DNA from: Azolla pinnata
Taxonomy: Eukaryota; Streptophyta; Polypodiopsida; Salviniales; Salviniaceae
DNA: 64,000 bases
Assembly: GCA_037176905.1 (NCBI GenBank)
Contig: JBBBWG010011112.1
Coordinates: 1 to 64,000, forward strand
Direction: 5' to 3'
The notes under the pieces are model-generated. The model did no database searches and was not told where the DNA came from. It was given only the letters and a program-made list of their open reading frames with translations. Below are positions 47,044 through 59,252 of this stretch, piece after piece. The first letter of the stretch is position 1. Each line of letters begins with the position of its first letter. Both the position numbers and the translations under genes were made by a program.

Positions 47044-48714
47044 CAGCACTGATTATTGTGTATGTAAAACCTAAAGAAACTCGGTAGTGCTCCGTGCTGT
47101 AGTTGAACTTGTCGTATGTACACTGTCGATATATTTTGTAATCACACCGTTCTCGTAGGAAAAATTCACTGATCAATGCAACTCCAGAATAATCTAATCA
47201 TTTTGTAGTGCTGGATTACTGCTATATGCATATTTAAGTGTACGAACCCTTATGTATTATGAGCATGTTCAACCCCCCCTTTTGAATCTGCCAACCTTAC
47301 CGATCTTTCTGCATGGAAAATGTGGCCATATGTAGTTGTATGGTTAATTGAAGCATGACTTTGTTGGAGTCACGTGGCAAATACTTGTAGAAAGTATTCC
47401 ACCAAACTGTGATGAAGATGAAGAGTATGACAATGAGGTTTATTTTTCTCAACAGTAAAGAAACCAATGAGTTTGCAACTACAAATCAATGGTTATTTTG
47501 GGCTTGTGGATTGCTTGTAGATGATTTTCCACAGGAAATTACAAATCAATGGTTATTTTGGGCTTGTGGATTGCTTGTAAATGATTCTCCACAGGAAATT
47601 ACAAATCAATGGTTATTTTGGGCTTGTGGATTGCTTGTAAATGATTGTCCACAAGAAATTACGGCTATAGTGGAATTCAACAGTGAAGAAACAAGAAAAA
47701 ACCAGTGAACCTTGATCACAATTGGGATCAGATATAATGGTGTCTTTGCCCAAAGCCTTGTTAGTAATGGACAGATTATATGCTGATTATATGCTTTTAT
47801 AGAGTTATTTGAATGGTGTCACTATATGTTGGGAATCAACGCTGATCAAAGTTACATGAAGTTTTTTACACGCTCTCATGCCCCGACCTTTGATCAACCT
47901 GTAACATTGATCAACCTTGACCACATGAAGAGCAAGAAATTTACCATCTTCCAGATTTTGTAGTATGATGATTTGCAATGGCAGTTGTTTACAATCGTGT
48001 TCCTTGATTCACGGTTGACAAGAGATGAATCAATTGGGTTCTCAGATTGAGCACCATTTCTTAGTTTTTATTGGGGTGCCACTATGAATAAATTGGGTTG
48101 CAAAACATGGACGAAATACTGTTCTGTGAGAACATCTTAACACACCCACTAAAAGGATAATAAATGTTGTATTGACAAAATCATTAGAAACACTTAAGAA
48201 GCAGGAAGTTGCACCAGAGGGCAAACCACCAAACTGAAAATCATGCTGAAAGATGGAGAATCTAAACTAGCCAGTTTTCAAAACATCATAGCTATTAGCA
48301 AGATTCGCATCAACTGCAGATATAATGTGCACCAAAGTCACACCAAGCCTATTAGAGTAATCAGCCCTCAACCCTGGTCTGGCCCATATGGGATTGGTTA
48401 AGAGTACATTTCATAAGATCTTCACAAATGTACAATTTGAACACCTGAGATCTTCACAAGTGTCAACGTAACACCTCTTATTGCATGCAATGATGAATCG
48501 GATTAAATAGAACTAACTTAAAGCAGTATTAGGTCATCCAACTATGAGAAATGCTTGATCATGAACATCTCTCCAATCTTGTAAGCTTCCTGAGGACACT
48601 ATTTCTCTGCTAATATATAATGATGTATTTTTATACAAATTTAAGAAAAAACAGCAGAATGAACACATGATGCTCAAGATGTCTCCATCCAATGAGGAAG
48701 TTTACGTCAAGATT
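47044..48714. other. Convergent intergenic region between the CCCH gene and the kinase gene
   Basis: This should hold both 3' UTRs. The main feature is a 60-bp tandem repeat (47481-47660). No other gene was recognised. Confidence 0.5.
47481..47660. repeat. 60-bp tandem repeat, 3 near-identical copies
   Basis: Copies start at 47481, 47541 and 47601 (ACAAATCAATGGTTATTTTG, then GGCTTGTGGATTGCTTGTA). Only one or two bases differ between copies. The frame at 47409-47708 stays open through them (repeat core NQWLFWACGLLVND), but I see no evidence that it is translated. Confidence 0.95.
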
Positions 48715-51700
48715 TCAAGATTGATCACCACGTTCATTGAACCAAAACGATGGTCTTACAACATTCTTTCTAGAGACTTCTCCTAGCTTTGGTGCTCCGA
48801 ATTCCAGGAAATCCCCAATTTCTTGGACAAGCCAGTCCAGCTCCAGAATCTCTAATCCATAGCCAAATTTATGTTGTTTTGTTCCTTCTGTGATTTGGCA
48901 TGCGCTAATAACTCGACCATTCTGCACCTGCTACAGCAAGTAAGATTTATCATACAGTAATGTGAACATATGGAAAAAAGCTATGTAGTGGATAGGACAA
49001 GCTAAAGGCTTACACTGCTTCTCAACATATAAACAATATAGCAGAGACTTTAGTTCAATCAAATAAGGTATATATACACCCAACAAAAAGAAAATATTGA
49101 GGTAACTAGTGACTGACCCCCTCAACTGCTATTTTGATGGAGTCAATGTCACTCGTTCTGCCCTCAATTCGTTGTTTAAAAATATTTGAAAGATTCCATT
49201 GGATAAAGAATTGACCCTTGTCGATTTGAATATCTACAGATACTGCAAAGTTAAAAATCGACTCCTTTGCTAGCCTGAGAAACACAGGTTATGTATAAAC
49301 AACAGGTTAATAGCATCGACTTGTCCACCTTCATATAACTTAAAGAGGTGTGTATACTACACACATCTTGGTTACGAATATTTTCATCCCATTCAAAAAT
49401 ATTTGATATTTGGATGAAGCTATACCTTATTCCAACAAACCAGAAAGGAAGCGAGAATAAGGTGAAAAATAAAGGAGCTCCCCCAATAACAGCCGATCTT
49501 GTCCAAAACATCACAAATGCATTCCATGCCTGAAAAGATACAGTTTGTTTATCATCCGCAAAAAGATAGTCTACACAAAACACAAATCATGTTGACAAAA
49601 CCTTCCTAATACTCGGATCAAGATTTAGTTTGAATGCAAATATAGAGTTGACATGAGGATAACAGAACTTAACATGCAAGGACGATTTTGTTTGAAAGTA
49701 CATGGTAAGTGTAAATGCATTTACGTTATATTCTTTATCAGGAAAGCATACCACTGCAAAGGTTCCAGTTCCAATGGAATCTGACGTCAATCCAGGTGCA
49801 GGAATATTGATGGTCAAGGTTGAATTTGCCCGGTTGAGAACCTAAGGGAAGTTTGATACATAAATCTTCCATTGATGGTTGTCAAGCATAAACAGAAAAC
49901 GCCCAAGGTGTATACTCAAAATGAGATTTTAGCAAAAGAAATTCTTTACCACTTTTGTTCCTGCTGGCCGCTTGATTCTCTGGTTGAGATTTTTTGTTTC
50001 CATGATGTTCTTAGTTTCTGTGGGATCACGTAACCCAAATTTGAAAGCTTCAATGGCTTCTGCTGCTGACTGCACAATGAACAACCTCACTTACTTTACC
50101 AGGGGACAGTGTACTCTTCCCACCTTAGGCACTCTACCATCATATATAACATTATTTTCCTGCAAAACTGTTGACTCTCCTCAGCTTTTCTTATGTGCTT
50201 CAATTTACATGGTATAAAATGGATGCCTATGCATGTTCATAATTACATCTGTGCATGTTATAGCTACACCCGGTTTTAACTCAAGAAGGAATAAAAATAT
50301 GTGCATATCAACAAAACTTGTTTGATGGGAAGTCAAAAACAATGTACTTGAAAGCGATCCTCCGGTGCAGGCTCCAGCAGTCTCTCTAGAACTGCCTTAA
50401 GTCTCTGATCCATGACTACTGAATCCTGAAAATCAATCTTCAAGCGTTTCTGTGTTTCCACACCAATATACAATTTCAGTTAAAACCCATCAGGCGTGAG
50501 CTGGAAATTTTGTTTGACTGTTAGTATCACCTACAAAAATAGCACACATATGATTCATTCACAGCAGTAAATAGCTCAATATGCTGCCTTCTACGAAAAC
50601 GAATTTGCAAAGTTGTGTACTGAAATACCTGCGGAAATGATGAAGGAGGCTTCCCAGAAAGTAGAAATAAGATGGTGCATCCAAGTCCATATAAATCGGA
50701 TTGTATAGTAGCTCGGTTCTGGAATTGCTCTGGAGCCATGTAACCATACTGCATTACCAGAATACAAAATGTATCAAAGATAGAAATTAATAATATAAGC
50801 AGCAAAAAGTAGAGTTCATGGATGAAATACATACAGTTCCAACAACTGTACTTCCAATTAATGTGACAGCTGCAGCATCTTGAACTGCACCAAAATCCAC
50901 AAGCTTGACTTTTCCACTGGTTTCGTCCAAAATAAGATTCTCTGGCTGTATAAAGAGAGATTTTAAACAAAATTACCCTCTTGAATCCATTATCTCATAC
51001 CAAAATTCATTCAGATGTCTATAAACAAATTGTATAGTACATTTTGTTAAGCGAAAAATGTACATCAAACGTTGCAAATATGGTGCATTTTGAGTTGATA
51101 AAAACTCAAAAAATCTCTAACTACCAATTTTCAAGTGCACATCTATCCAGAACACTAGATTGTGTGAGTAGTTTCAAACCTAGAATCCACCTCACCTAGT
51201 CTCAGAAAAGAGCTGCATTGCCAATTTAATGTAAAACTTTAGTTTAAAACGTGTTAATGTGCAGTTACCTTTCTGTAAAAAAAAAAGCATAGTTTGTATT
51301 TAAATGGTTTTGTTTTCTGTCATCTAAGAATCCACCAGCCCTTATTTTCACATATATTATAACATTTTTTATGAGCCACTAGACAAGTTATCTACCTTCA
51401 CATCTCTGTGTACTACTGGTGGTCTCAAGCTTCCCAAATATTGTAAGATTTCCAAGACCTGTTACATCATATAATAGGTTCATCAACTAAATATCAGAAA
51501 TACAAGGTAATTGAAGTATAAACACTTTAAACCTACACATATAGCAAACTACAAGGTTTAAATAGTGCTTGAATGTCAAGAGCAAAGAGGCTTTTTGGAT
51601 GTATGTACTTCAATTGCAATCCTTTGAATTTCGTCTTCAGTAGCACGCCAACCACTTTGAACAAGCGATGCCAATGACTTTCCTTTTGCTACTTTTTGCG

Positions 51701-54157
51701 CAATGTAGAAAGCTCGGTCTACGTCACTATCAACCTGATGGGAAACAAAAATAAATGTTTGGCTCACTGGCATAGTAAAAACTTTTAGAACCATTATAAC
51801 TGCTCAATCCTTCACCAAAGGCTAAGCTATATGTAGCACATGACTTTCAAAAACACATACATCGATACGAAGTTCATGTGCATCGGCATGATATGAAAGG
51901 CTGTGGCAGGTTCATTCTGTCTCCCTCCATATTTCCTGTTTTATAGAGGTTTTTCTCACTACACTAATTGTATGCTGAAAAAACTAGTAGGTTATTCATA
52001 ATTTTTCTGGATTTTACTGATTATTATTAAAAAAGCATTCCCTCCTTGATGTGGATGCAAATGGATATCCATGATATCATACCTTAAATCAACTATCAAG
52101 TTGCTAAAAGCTTTTCTTCTTGTGCTAACACTCCTAATGTGTTATTTTTACATCATTATTCTAGCCTTACAAGTACAAACCCTGCATGAATAGATCTTTA
52201 GAAACATATACTTAAATTTTCCTAACAAGAATTTCCGTTCTATGTTGCATGATATGTATCTATGGATTACCTCAAAACTATCAACATATTCAGGAATCCC
52301 AGGATGTCGTAATGATTTGAGAACACGAACTTCTCTCTCAAAAAGATCAAGGTCCTGAAATCACAAGATTAAAGTTTGTTTTATACAGATAACCATATAG
52401 TCAAATTGAATGAAATACACGAAATTCCAGATAAAATGGATAGTATTTTGAAGTGGTAGGGAAATCGAACATCTGCAGAAAGTGTCAAGACAATGTTTCT
52501 CCATGCTAATTACATAATCAAGGCTTTACAATTTTTAACATGTTTTTGAATTGAAAACTATGTTTCACATTATTATGAGCCCCTTATTTCATTAATGGAA
52601 ATTTGTTCTGATCTCTAAAACGAATACATGTAAACGATTTTTCAGTTAAAATCATTACTCTAGCATTTTATTCCTACAGAAACATCACATGTGATAGAGG
52701 TGAACAACTCACTAGCTACACTATCTTTCTGAATAAAAAACCCAGATAATGCAACTATGATACTGGCCAATATTCCACCATTCTTCAGTGTCTCATCTTG
52801 TGTAAAGAAAATAGGAATTTTCTAATCAATCCAATCTCACTTGACGATTATGACTCATGTGAAGCTCCTATTACAATTGTACTGTTCCTTTGACCAAAGA
52901 AAAACAACAGGCTGAAGTAAAAGATTATTTAGGATCAATGTATTTCAAACAGTTTTTGAAAGTTTGTAAAACCGCTACTCTCTCAAATGATGTTGAATTA
53001 TCTACTCACCAACCTTCCAACCCTTCATGCTCCGGAGTGACATAGCCTTTAATGCTACAACCTCTCCAGCATCATTTTCTGCTTCATATGTTGTAGCAAC
53101 ACCACCTTGCCCAAGGATACCGAGTATCTTGTATCTATTAGCAACAACATCTCCCCTACGGTGAAAAACACCCAAAGGTGATGATTGACGGTCACCAGAA
53201 ATTTCAGGGCTTTTCTCCTCTTCCCTGGAAGTAATCAAGCCAAACAAACAAATTTCAACTAAAAGCTAACAGAAATTGTTTACTTGGTCCACATGGGATG
53301 GCTAACCAATGGAATTGCATAAGTTTGGACAGGCAAAAAAACAAAGTTGCAAATGGAAATGACTATATATACATGAAAGAAAAAGACAATACGTGATGCC
53401 ACATCACAAGCCTCCATAGTCTTGTGAAATCGAGAAGTCAGCATGTCTATGACTTACTGTCACTGGGTAATGTTACTTATATTCTCACTTGCTACTATCG
53501 GACGAAGAATTAGTCACCTATTGAACATTATCTGCATGGTTCCTGGTATGCAATTGTCTAATTCAAGCATCCTTTAACCACATTTCCATTACAGTACAGC
53601 ATCTATCAGATTATAGTTCCTCCCAGCTACCAATATCCACCATTAAGCCTATGTGAAAACTAACAAAATATTCCAAAGATACTGAATAAAACCAGAGATG
53701 AATGAAATATGAAACACACTACAACAAATTATACGCTTTTTTTTTTAAGAGAAATTTTGGATGGATAATTAACGAGAATTTACAATGCCTTGTCAGTCAC
53801 ATTATACTCTGTTCGAGAGAAATTATATGTATGGATAAAAAACAAGAATGACATGTTTTCTTAGTCACATTATAACCTAGAACAGAAATTAGAGCTATCA
53901 TAACATACAAGACTTTACAATGTCTTATCAGTTGCATCCTACTTCATAAGAAAGTAAATGAAAGCTTACATTTTGTTCGCCCTAGTGATGATGAGAGTTC
54001 GTGAGACTTTTTTTCGAGAGCAACCTGGATCATAATTCTGTAAGCACCCACATACTCTGGCAGTATGCCTTGTATAACTAACACGCTCCATCTTTTGCTC
54101 GTGGTGCAAGTCCCATACCTTGGTGCAGGCATCAAGTCTCATTGATGTGTGCAACAT
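48715..54157 (-). CDS. Serine/threonine protein kinase with C-terminal membrane segment, probably plastid
   Basis: Minus-strand coding exons: 54157-53970, 53224-53014, 52354-52271, 51734-51609, 51458-51396, 50945-50835, 50748-50629, 50449-50348, 50069-49950, 49841-49752, 49529-49426, 49274-49118, 48927-48715. Phases close to 562 aa. All kinase landmarks are intact: glycine loop LGQGGVATTYEAE (101-112), VVALK (Lys122), FEREV helix C, HRDVK/PEN (220-227), DFG (241-243), APE (266-268). The kinase core resembles the bacterial/cyanobacterial style of Ser/Thr kinase more than typical plant receptor kinases. After it come a linker, a hydrophobic span (GGAPLFFTLFSLPFWFVG, about 422-439) and a ~120-residue C-terminal domain I do not recognise. 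The first ~60 residues are basic and Thr/Ser-rich and could be a transit peptide. An upstream leader exon ending at 54990 is likely (CTCCAG/GTGATT), joining the acceptor at about 54180. Confidence 0.88.
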
Positions 54158-56850
54158 GCTTCTTACGAAGGTGAATCCCTGCATAGCACATATAAAATGC
54201 TTAAAATGTTTTTTGTGAATATATTTGGGAAGAGATGAATACTATTCACTATTCTTCGTCCTCGGTATATAAAACAGTTGAACCGCATCAGCCATTGGAT
54301 AGAGAACATAACTCTGAATTAAATGATAACCATCCATGTGAACTTGATAAAGCATATGATGGAAGTTTAATGATTTTCTATCACATCACGGGATTCAGAA
54401 GTGGCCATGTTAAGAAATCAAGGTAAAATGCTGGAATCTCAATACTACATGTTTAATGAAATGTGGCAAAAGATAACCAAATGAACCACTCTTTCTCGCT
54501 ATGTGTGTATGTGTTGTCTAACACAAGATTCAGCAAGACATCAAGCTAAAGCCTGAAAAAAGTTGAAAGATCAAAAGTCAAGATAGCTTCTGCCTCTCTC
54601 TCGATGATTTGATCACGAAATTATCAAATTACATCATCACCAATCAGATGAAGAGCTAACAGAAATATCAGAAACATATGGAATGGAGAGTAGAACCTCA
54701 TCGGTTCTACACAAATAGTGCAAGCTTGCATTTCCAGCAGAAGAACAGAAAACCCTCGTTTGCAAACTGACAATCATATTAATATCTCCTGTGAGCCCAT
54801 GAAAGTGCAAAATGCGGACTCTGGATTCTCTTTCTAGTTTAGCAATCCAAATCATAAGATTGAAATAAAAATGGCAGGAAATATAATCAAATCGACAAGA
54901 GAACCAGTAAAACCGATTTCAAACTGACGTAAGTACAAGTGGGCTCAATTTGGATTAAAGGAAAGATTCAGGACCCAGTCGAGAATCACCTGGAGAAGGA
55001 GGGTTAGCAAACCCTAGGTGGACGATGGCAGCAAACAGCCAGCAGAAGCTATTTCCACAAACAATGCATGGGGCATAGGGGCAAGAGGGTTGAGCATCCG
55101 AAACTATTCTGATGTAGAGACGGATTGAGTGAGAGAAAGACAAGAGGGAGAGCTAGAACCACAGATCATTGGGTCTAAACTCTACCCATTTGATTGGCAT
55201 TCCTTATCTCCAAGGGAGTTCCAACAAGGCAGCCAATCTAGCCCAAGATACACCCATCATGCATCACTCGGTGTGATCCGATCCGTGGTGGGCACCGATC
55301 GATGGCGGAAACGGGGACACCGATCTGCTCAAGTGTGCATCTGCATGCACACATCTCTCCGATGTGTGGATTTTCCGCCCAGCTAGATGTAGGTACAAGT
55401 TACGAAGTGCGATCGATGTCTGCCTCATCCCACGGGTGATGCCCGGAGAATCGTGAAACCGGAACCGCAGCACAGGGAAAAAGGACTCCTGTTTCAGCCG
55501 ATCGTTCGGGCGCGAATTTGTAGCTACGGCCAAACTAACTATCGGCCATGCATCTCATCGGCTCGATCAGCATTGGGGCTCCAACAGACGAGCTCGCGCC
55601 TCCACCGTTCTCGGTGTTCAAAGTCGTGGTTGCGAAACAGCGCGTGACGAGGCTGAGAACCCTCGCAATTTCGGAACAAGGTTGTTCTTCCTCAAAGCGG
55701 GTTATAAACCTAAACCCCTTCACGAGATCGTCGATGGGCCGCGGTTATAAACCTCCGAGTCCGAATTTCCGGAGCTGCAGAATCCGAAGAATCGGCATCA
55801 AACCGAAGCATCCATCCATTCACCCAGATACATGCTCCACATGTATCCATACACAGCTTCCAATCCATGCATCACCTAGATACATACCCATATGCAACCA
55901 TACCCATGCATACAATGTGCATGCATGCATGCATCCATCCATCAGCCAGATACATGCCCACATGTACCCATGCACAACATCCATCATCACCCAGAGATAC
56001 ATACCCATATGTACCCATATCACAACATCCATGCATCCATCCATCATCCAACATGCAAACACATGCATGATGTATGTAGAATGCACACATACATATGCAT
56101 TCATACACACACAACATCCATCCATCACCCAGACACATGCCCACATGTACCCATGCACAACATCCATCATCACCCAAAGATACATACCCATATCACAACA
56201 TCCATCATCACCCAGAGATACATACCCACATGTACCCATACCACAACATCCATGCACCCATCCATCATCCAACATGCAAACACATGCATGATGTATGTAG
56301 AATGCACACATACATATGCATTCATACACATTACTAGTTTTCTGCACCTGAGAAGAAGAAAGAAGAAGAAGAAGAAAGAAGAAGAAGAAGATAAGATTCT
56401 GCTCATCCTGTTCCGTTGCTGTTGAGGCCAGCGTTCGGTTCTGCCCTCTTCCGCCTTCCTTCTCCATCTTCCTTTTATCCCTTCCCTCGAGTTCTTGCTC
56501 CCCTCCAACAGATAGACAGTGAACCGGTGAAGAAAGCACTCAACACATTCCCACTGATTCCTTCACGAGCCGTTTTACTACTTCTCGTTTGATGGACTTT
56601 TGAGCTTATTCGTTCTATCGTTCCTTCGGGTTTTAGGGATTCGAGATCAACTGCCCGATTCATTCTTATTCAGGAATTGGTGCTGCTTTCTCATGCTCTT
56701 CGGGGATAATCACAGTTGAAGGAAATTTTGCGTAGTCCTAATTCTTTTTTTCCACTCGAAGGAAGATGAACAAATTCCTGAACCTCAATTAATTAAGCAA
56801 ACAGAAGGACGCAGTGGGTTTTTTTTTCTTCTTCTTTTTGGGACTGATTG
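54158..56850. other. Divergent intergenic region between the kinase and ankyrin genes
   Basis: The left part holds the inferred leader exon of the kinase gene (about 55130-54990, minus strand) and its promoter. The centre holds a minisatellite (55805-56335) and an AAG run (56350-56390). The right part is the presumed leader of the ankyrin gene. Open frames here come from the repeats. Confidence 0.5.
55805..56335. repeat. CATCCATC/ACCCATATG minisatellite with a higher-order duplication
   Basis: Units of about 40 bp built on ACATCCATCATCACCCAGAG and ATACATACCCATATGTACCC repeat imperfectly. A ~60-bp block (ATGCAAACACATGCATGATG onward) occurs at about 56050 and again at about 56273, so the array has been duplicated with a period near 222 bp. 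Confidence 0.85.
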
Positions 56851-59252
56851 ATGTGGTCGATGTTGCACCCGCTGCCATCGCGGATCCCCAACTCTGCCAA
56901 GGTTCACTCTGATCACTTGATTTGTGCTTTCAACAGCAGCTCCCATGGGAGATGGGTGCTCGAAAGGGATATCTTTGCTCTAAAGATCGAGAAAAGAAGA
57001 AAGTATGGCTCCGACACCTTGATATGTGCGTTTAAGAATAAGTCCCACGGGAGATGGGTGTTTGACAACGATGTCTTCGATATAAAGATCGAGAAAAGAA
57101 GAAAACACGATGAAAGTAACCTTCTTGAAGCTACGGAGGATGAGATGGGTTTGATACCGGATGAATGGATCTCTTTACAAGCTGGCCTTCATATGTCGAG
57201 AGCAGAACGAAAGAGAGAAATCCGTCTTAAAGAGACAGAAGAAGCGGAGCTCAAGGCATTAAGATTGCGTCAGAAACGGGAACAGCTCAAAACAATATCG
57301 GGTTCATTTGATGCAAATGATGATGAATGTAGTGCATCTGATAGAACTCCAGAAATGCAACAAATCTCAGCTGCTGGGAAGAACAACCCTATCACACTCG
57401 AGAAGAGAAAACGAATGGTATGTTATACCTTCTATTTTCTGGCTAGGTGAGTGTTATGCAAGCTTTGATTCTACACTTCTAATTTCTGCAGAAAGAATCC
57501 GACTTTCAAATGTTAAACGAGGAGGAGAGGATTCGCTTGATACAGGTGACAGATTGGACCCAAATTCAGTGTGTAAGTTACTCCCTTTAATCTTTCTCAG
57601 CATTTGGTTCATAGTTTTCATGAACGAAATGCACAACTTTTCTTGATACCTAGTGTGTATACAATATGCAGGTACAAATGCATGCACGAAGTTCCGTATA
57701 GATATGCATACATATTCATGAATGTACATGCATATGAATAGAGACATGCGTGTTAAGATCGGCAATTTTTCTTATTAGCTTCATAAATAAAACCACTGAT
57801 GAAATTAGAAGATTTCAAATCATTCAAATTTGTGCTGATTGTAAGACGTTGATTCACTGAAATTGCTCCGCTCCCAAGATTTTGAATCAGTAAAATTGTT
57901 CCTTGGTGGATAAGTTACTTTGAATTCAGCAATATTTATGACTGTTTTAGTAGGTTTTTGTGAGACTTCAAGTTTCAATGGTTTTATAGGGGAAATGGCC
58001 TGTACTGCATACACTCGTATCCTCAGGACAATTCATTCTTTTGGACGAGCTACTAAGGTTAAAAATTGAATTGAATTCTGCTGATGAGGTATTTTGTTTT
58101 GTCATTCATTACTAATGCAAGAAATAAATTCAAATACTCATCCGTTGGGATATTTACCTAAAAACCCTTTTCTATTACACATGACAGCTGTGGGTAGAAT
58201 ACAAATTACCTTTTTTAAGGCATAATTTCTAAACATAATTAGGTCGGTATCTTGCCCTAAGGTATGTCTACACTGTGCAGGATGGATATACTGCCATACA
58301 AAGAGCAGTGCTTGCTAGGAAGGAAACTGCTGTGAGCCAGTTACTGAGAGCAGGGGCAAGTATACATGTCTACGATAAGGTGAAGGTGCATTCATCTTAA
58401 TAAAGCAGAATGAATAGATACATAATTTGCAGATCCACTTAAGGATTGCATTTTCTATCATAAGAAATTTCTGCATGATTGGAAATTTGAAGATAAAGAT
58501 ATGTTTTGGACAATGTGATACACGTATTGTGCACTTGAGGACAGATAGTGAAGAAAAAACAATCTTTGATTTGATGGCAGGATGGTGCTGGCTTGCTGCA
58601 TTTAAGTGCTCAGACAGGCTCTTTAAACTTAGTGAGGTTATTTACTAAGCATGGTTTGGATGTTAATCAGTGCGACAAGGTATTTTTTTCATCAACTTTC
58701 TTGAAGGTCGACTTGCTAAACCCAAACCCTGAGCACTAAACTCTTGATTTTCCTGGTATATAGTTTGGCTGGACTCCACTCCATATTGCGACACTTGCAA
58801 GTAGAGAAGACATAGTCAGACATTTACTGATCAGTGGATCTAATAAAAGTTTGAGAACAAAGGTATGAATACGGAACCACACGGCCGAAATAGTTAGTAG
58901 TTTCGAACATTAAAATTCTAAACCCTGATCCTCAATGCCAAAACACTAAATCCCTTAAAGAGCGGTTATCATTCGTACAACCCCAATTTCTAAACCTTAA
59001 ACCCTGAACTTTGGTCCCCAATCCCTAAACACCAAAAACCAAACACCAAATCATGGAACATAAACATTTTAAACCTCGATCCCTGAAGGAATCTTGTTGT
59101 TCTTTAACACTCTTTTATTCCAGAACGGACATACAGCGCTCGACATTTGTCTTGCATTAGGGAAAGGCTTTCGCACATATGCTGTTGCCAAGAGCCTAAA
59201 GCTACTGCCAAAGGTCGATGGGAAAACAAGAACAGAGGAACCAGTTGATTGA
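56851..59252 (+). CDS. Ankyrin-repeat protein of the chloroplast AKRP/EMB506 family
   Basis: AKRP and EMB506 are interacting chloroplast ankyrin proteins needed for plastid differentiation and embryo development in Arabidopsis. Exons: 56851-57417, 57492-57572, 57990-58088, 58281-58379, 58581-58679, 58764-58862, 59124-59252. All introns are phase 0, giving 390 aa. The ankyrin part (217-390) includes GKWPVLHTLVSSGQ, DGYTAIQRAVLARKE, DGAGLLHLSAQTGS, FGWTPLHIATLASRED and NGHTALDICLALGKGFRTY. Exons 3-6 are each exactly 99 nt, one 33-residue repeat each. The N-terminus has a 34-residue segment in two copies (LICAF-SHGRWV-IEKRRK at about 24 and 58). A charged coiled stretch (residues ~125-155) follows. 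Which of AKRP or EMB506 is the closer relative is unsure; the IEKRRK-type N-terminus favours AKRP. The start could also be Met4. Confidence 0.9.
58699..59085. repeat. Degenerate telomere-like CCCTAAA words in the last introns of the ankyrin gene
   Basis: TAAACCCTGA, AAACCCTGA, CTAAACCTTAAACCC, TCCCTAAACA and similar words recur about ten times between 58715 and 59085, mostly in the final intron. They look like a decayed plant-type (CCCTAAA) array. Confidence 0.6.
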
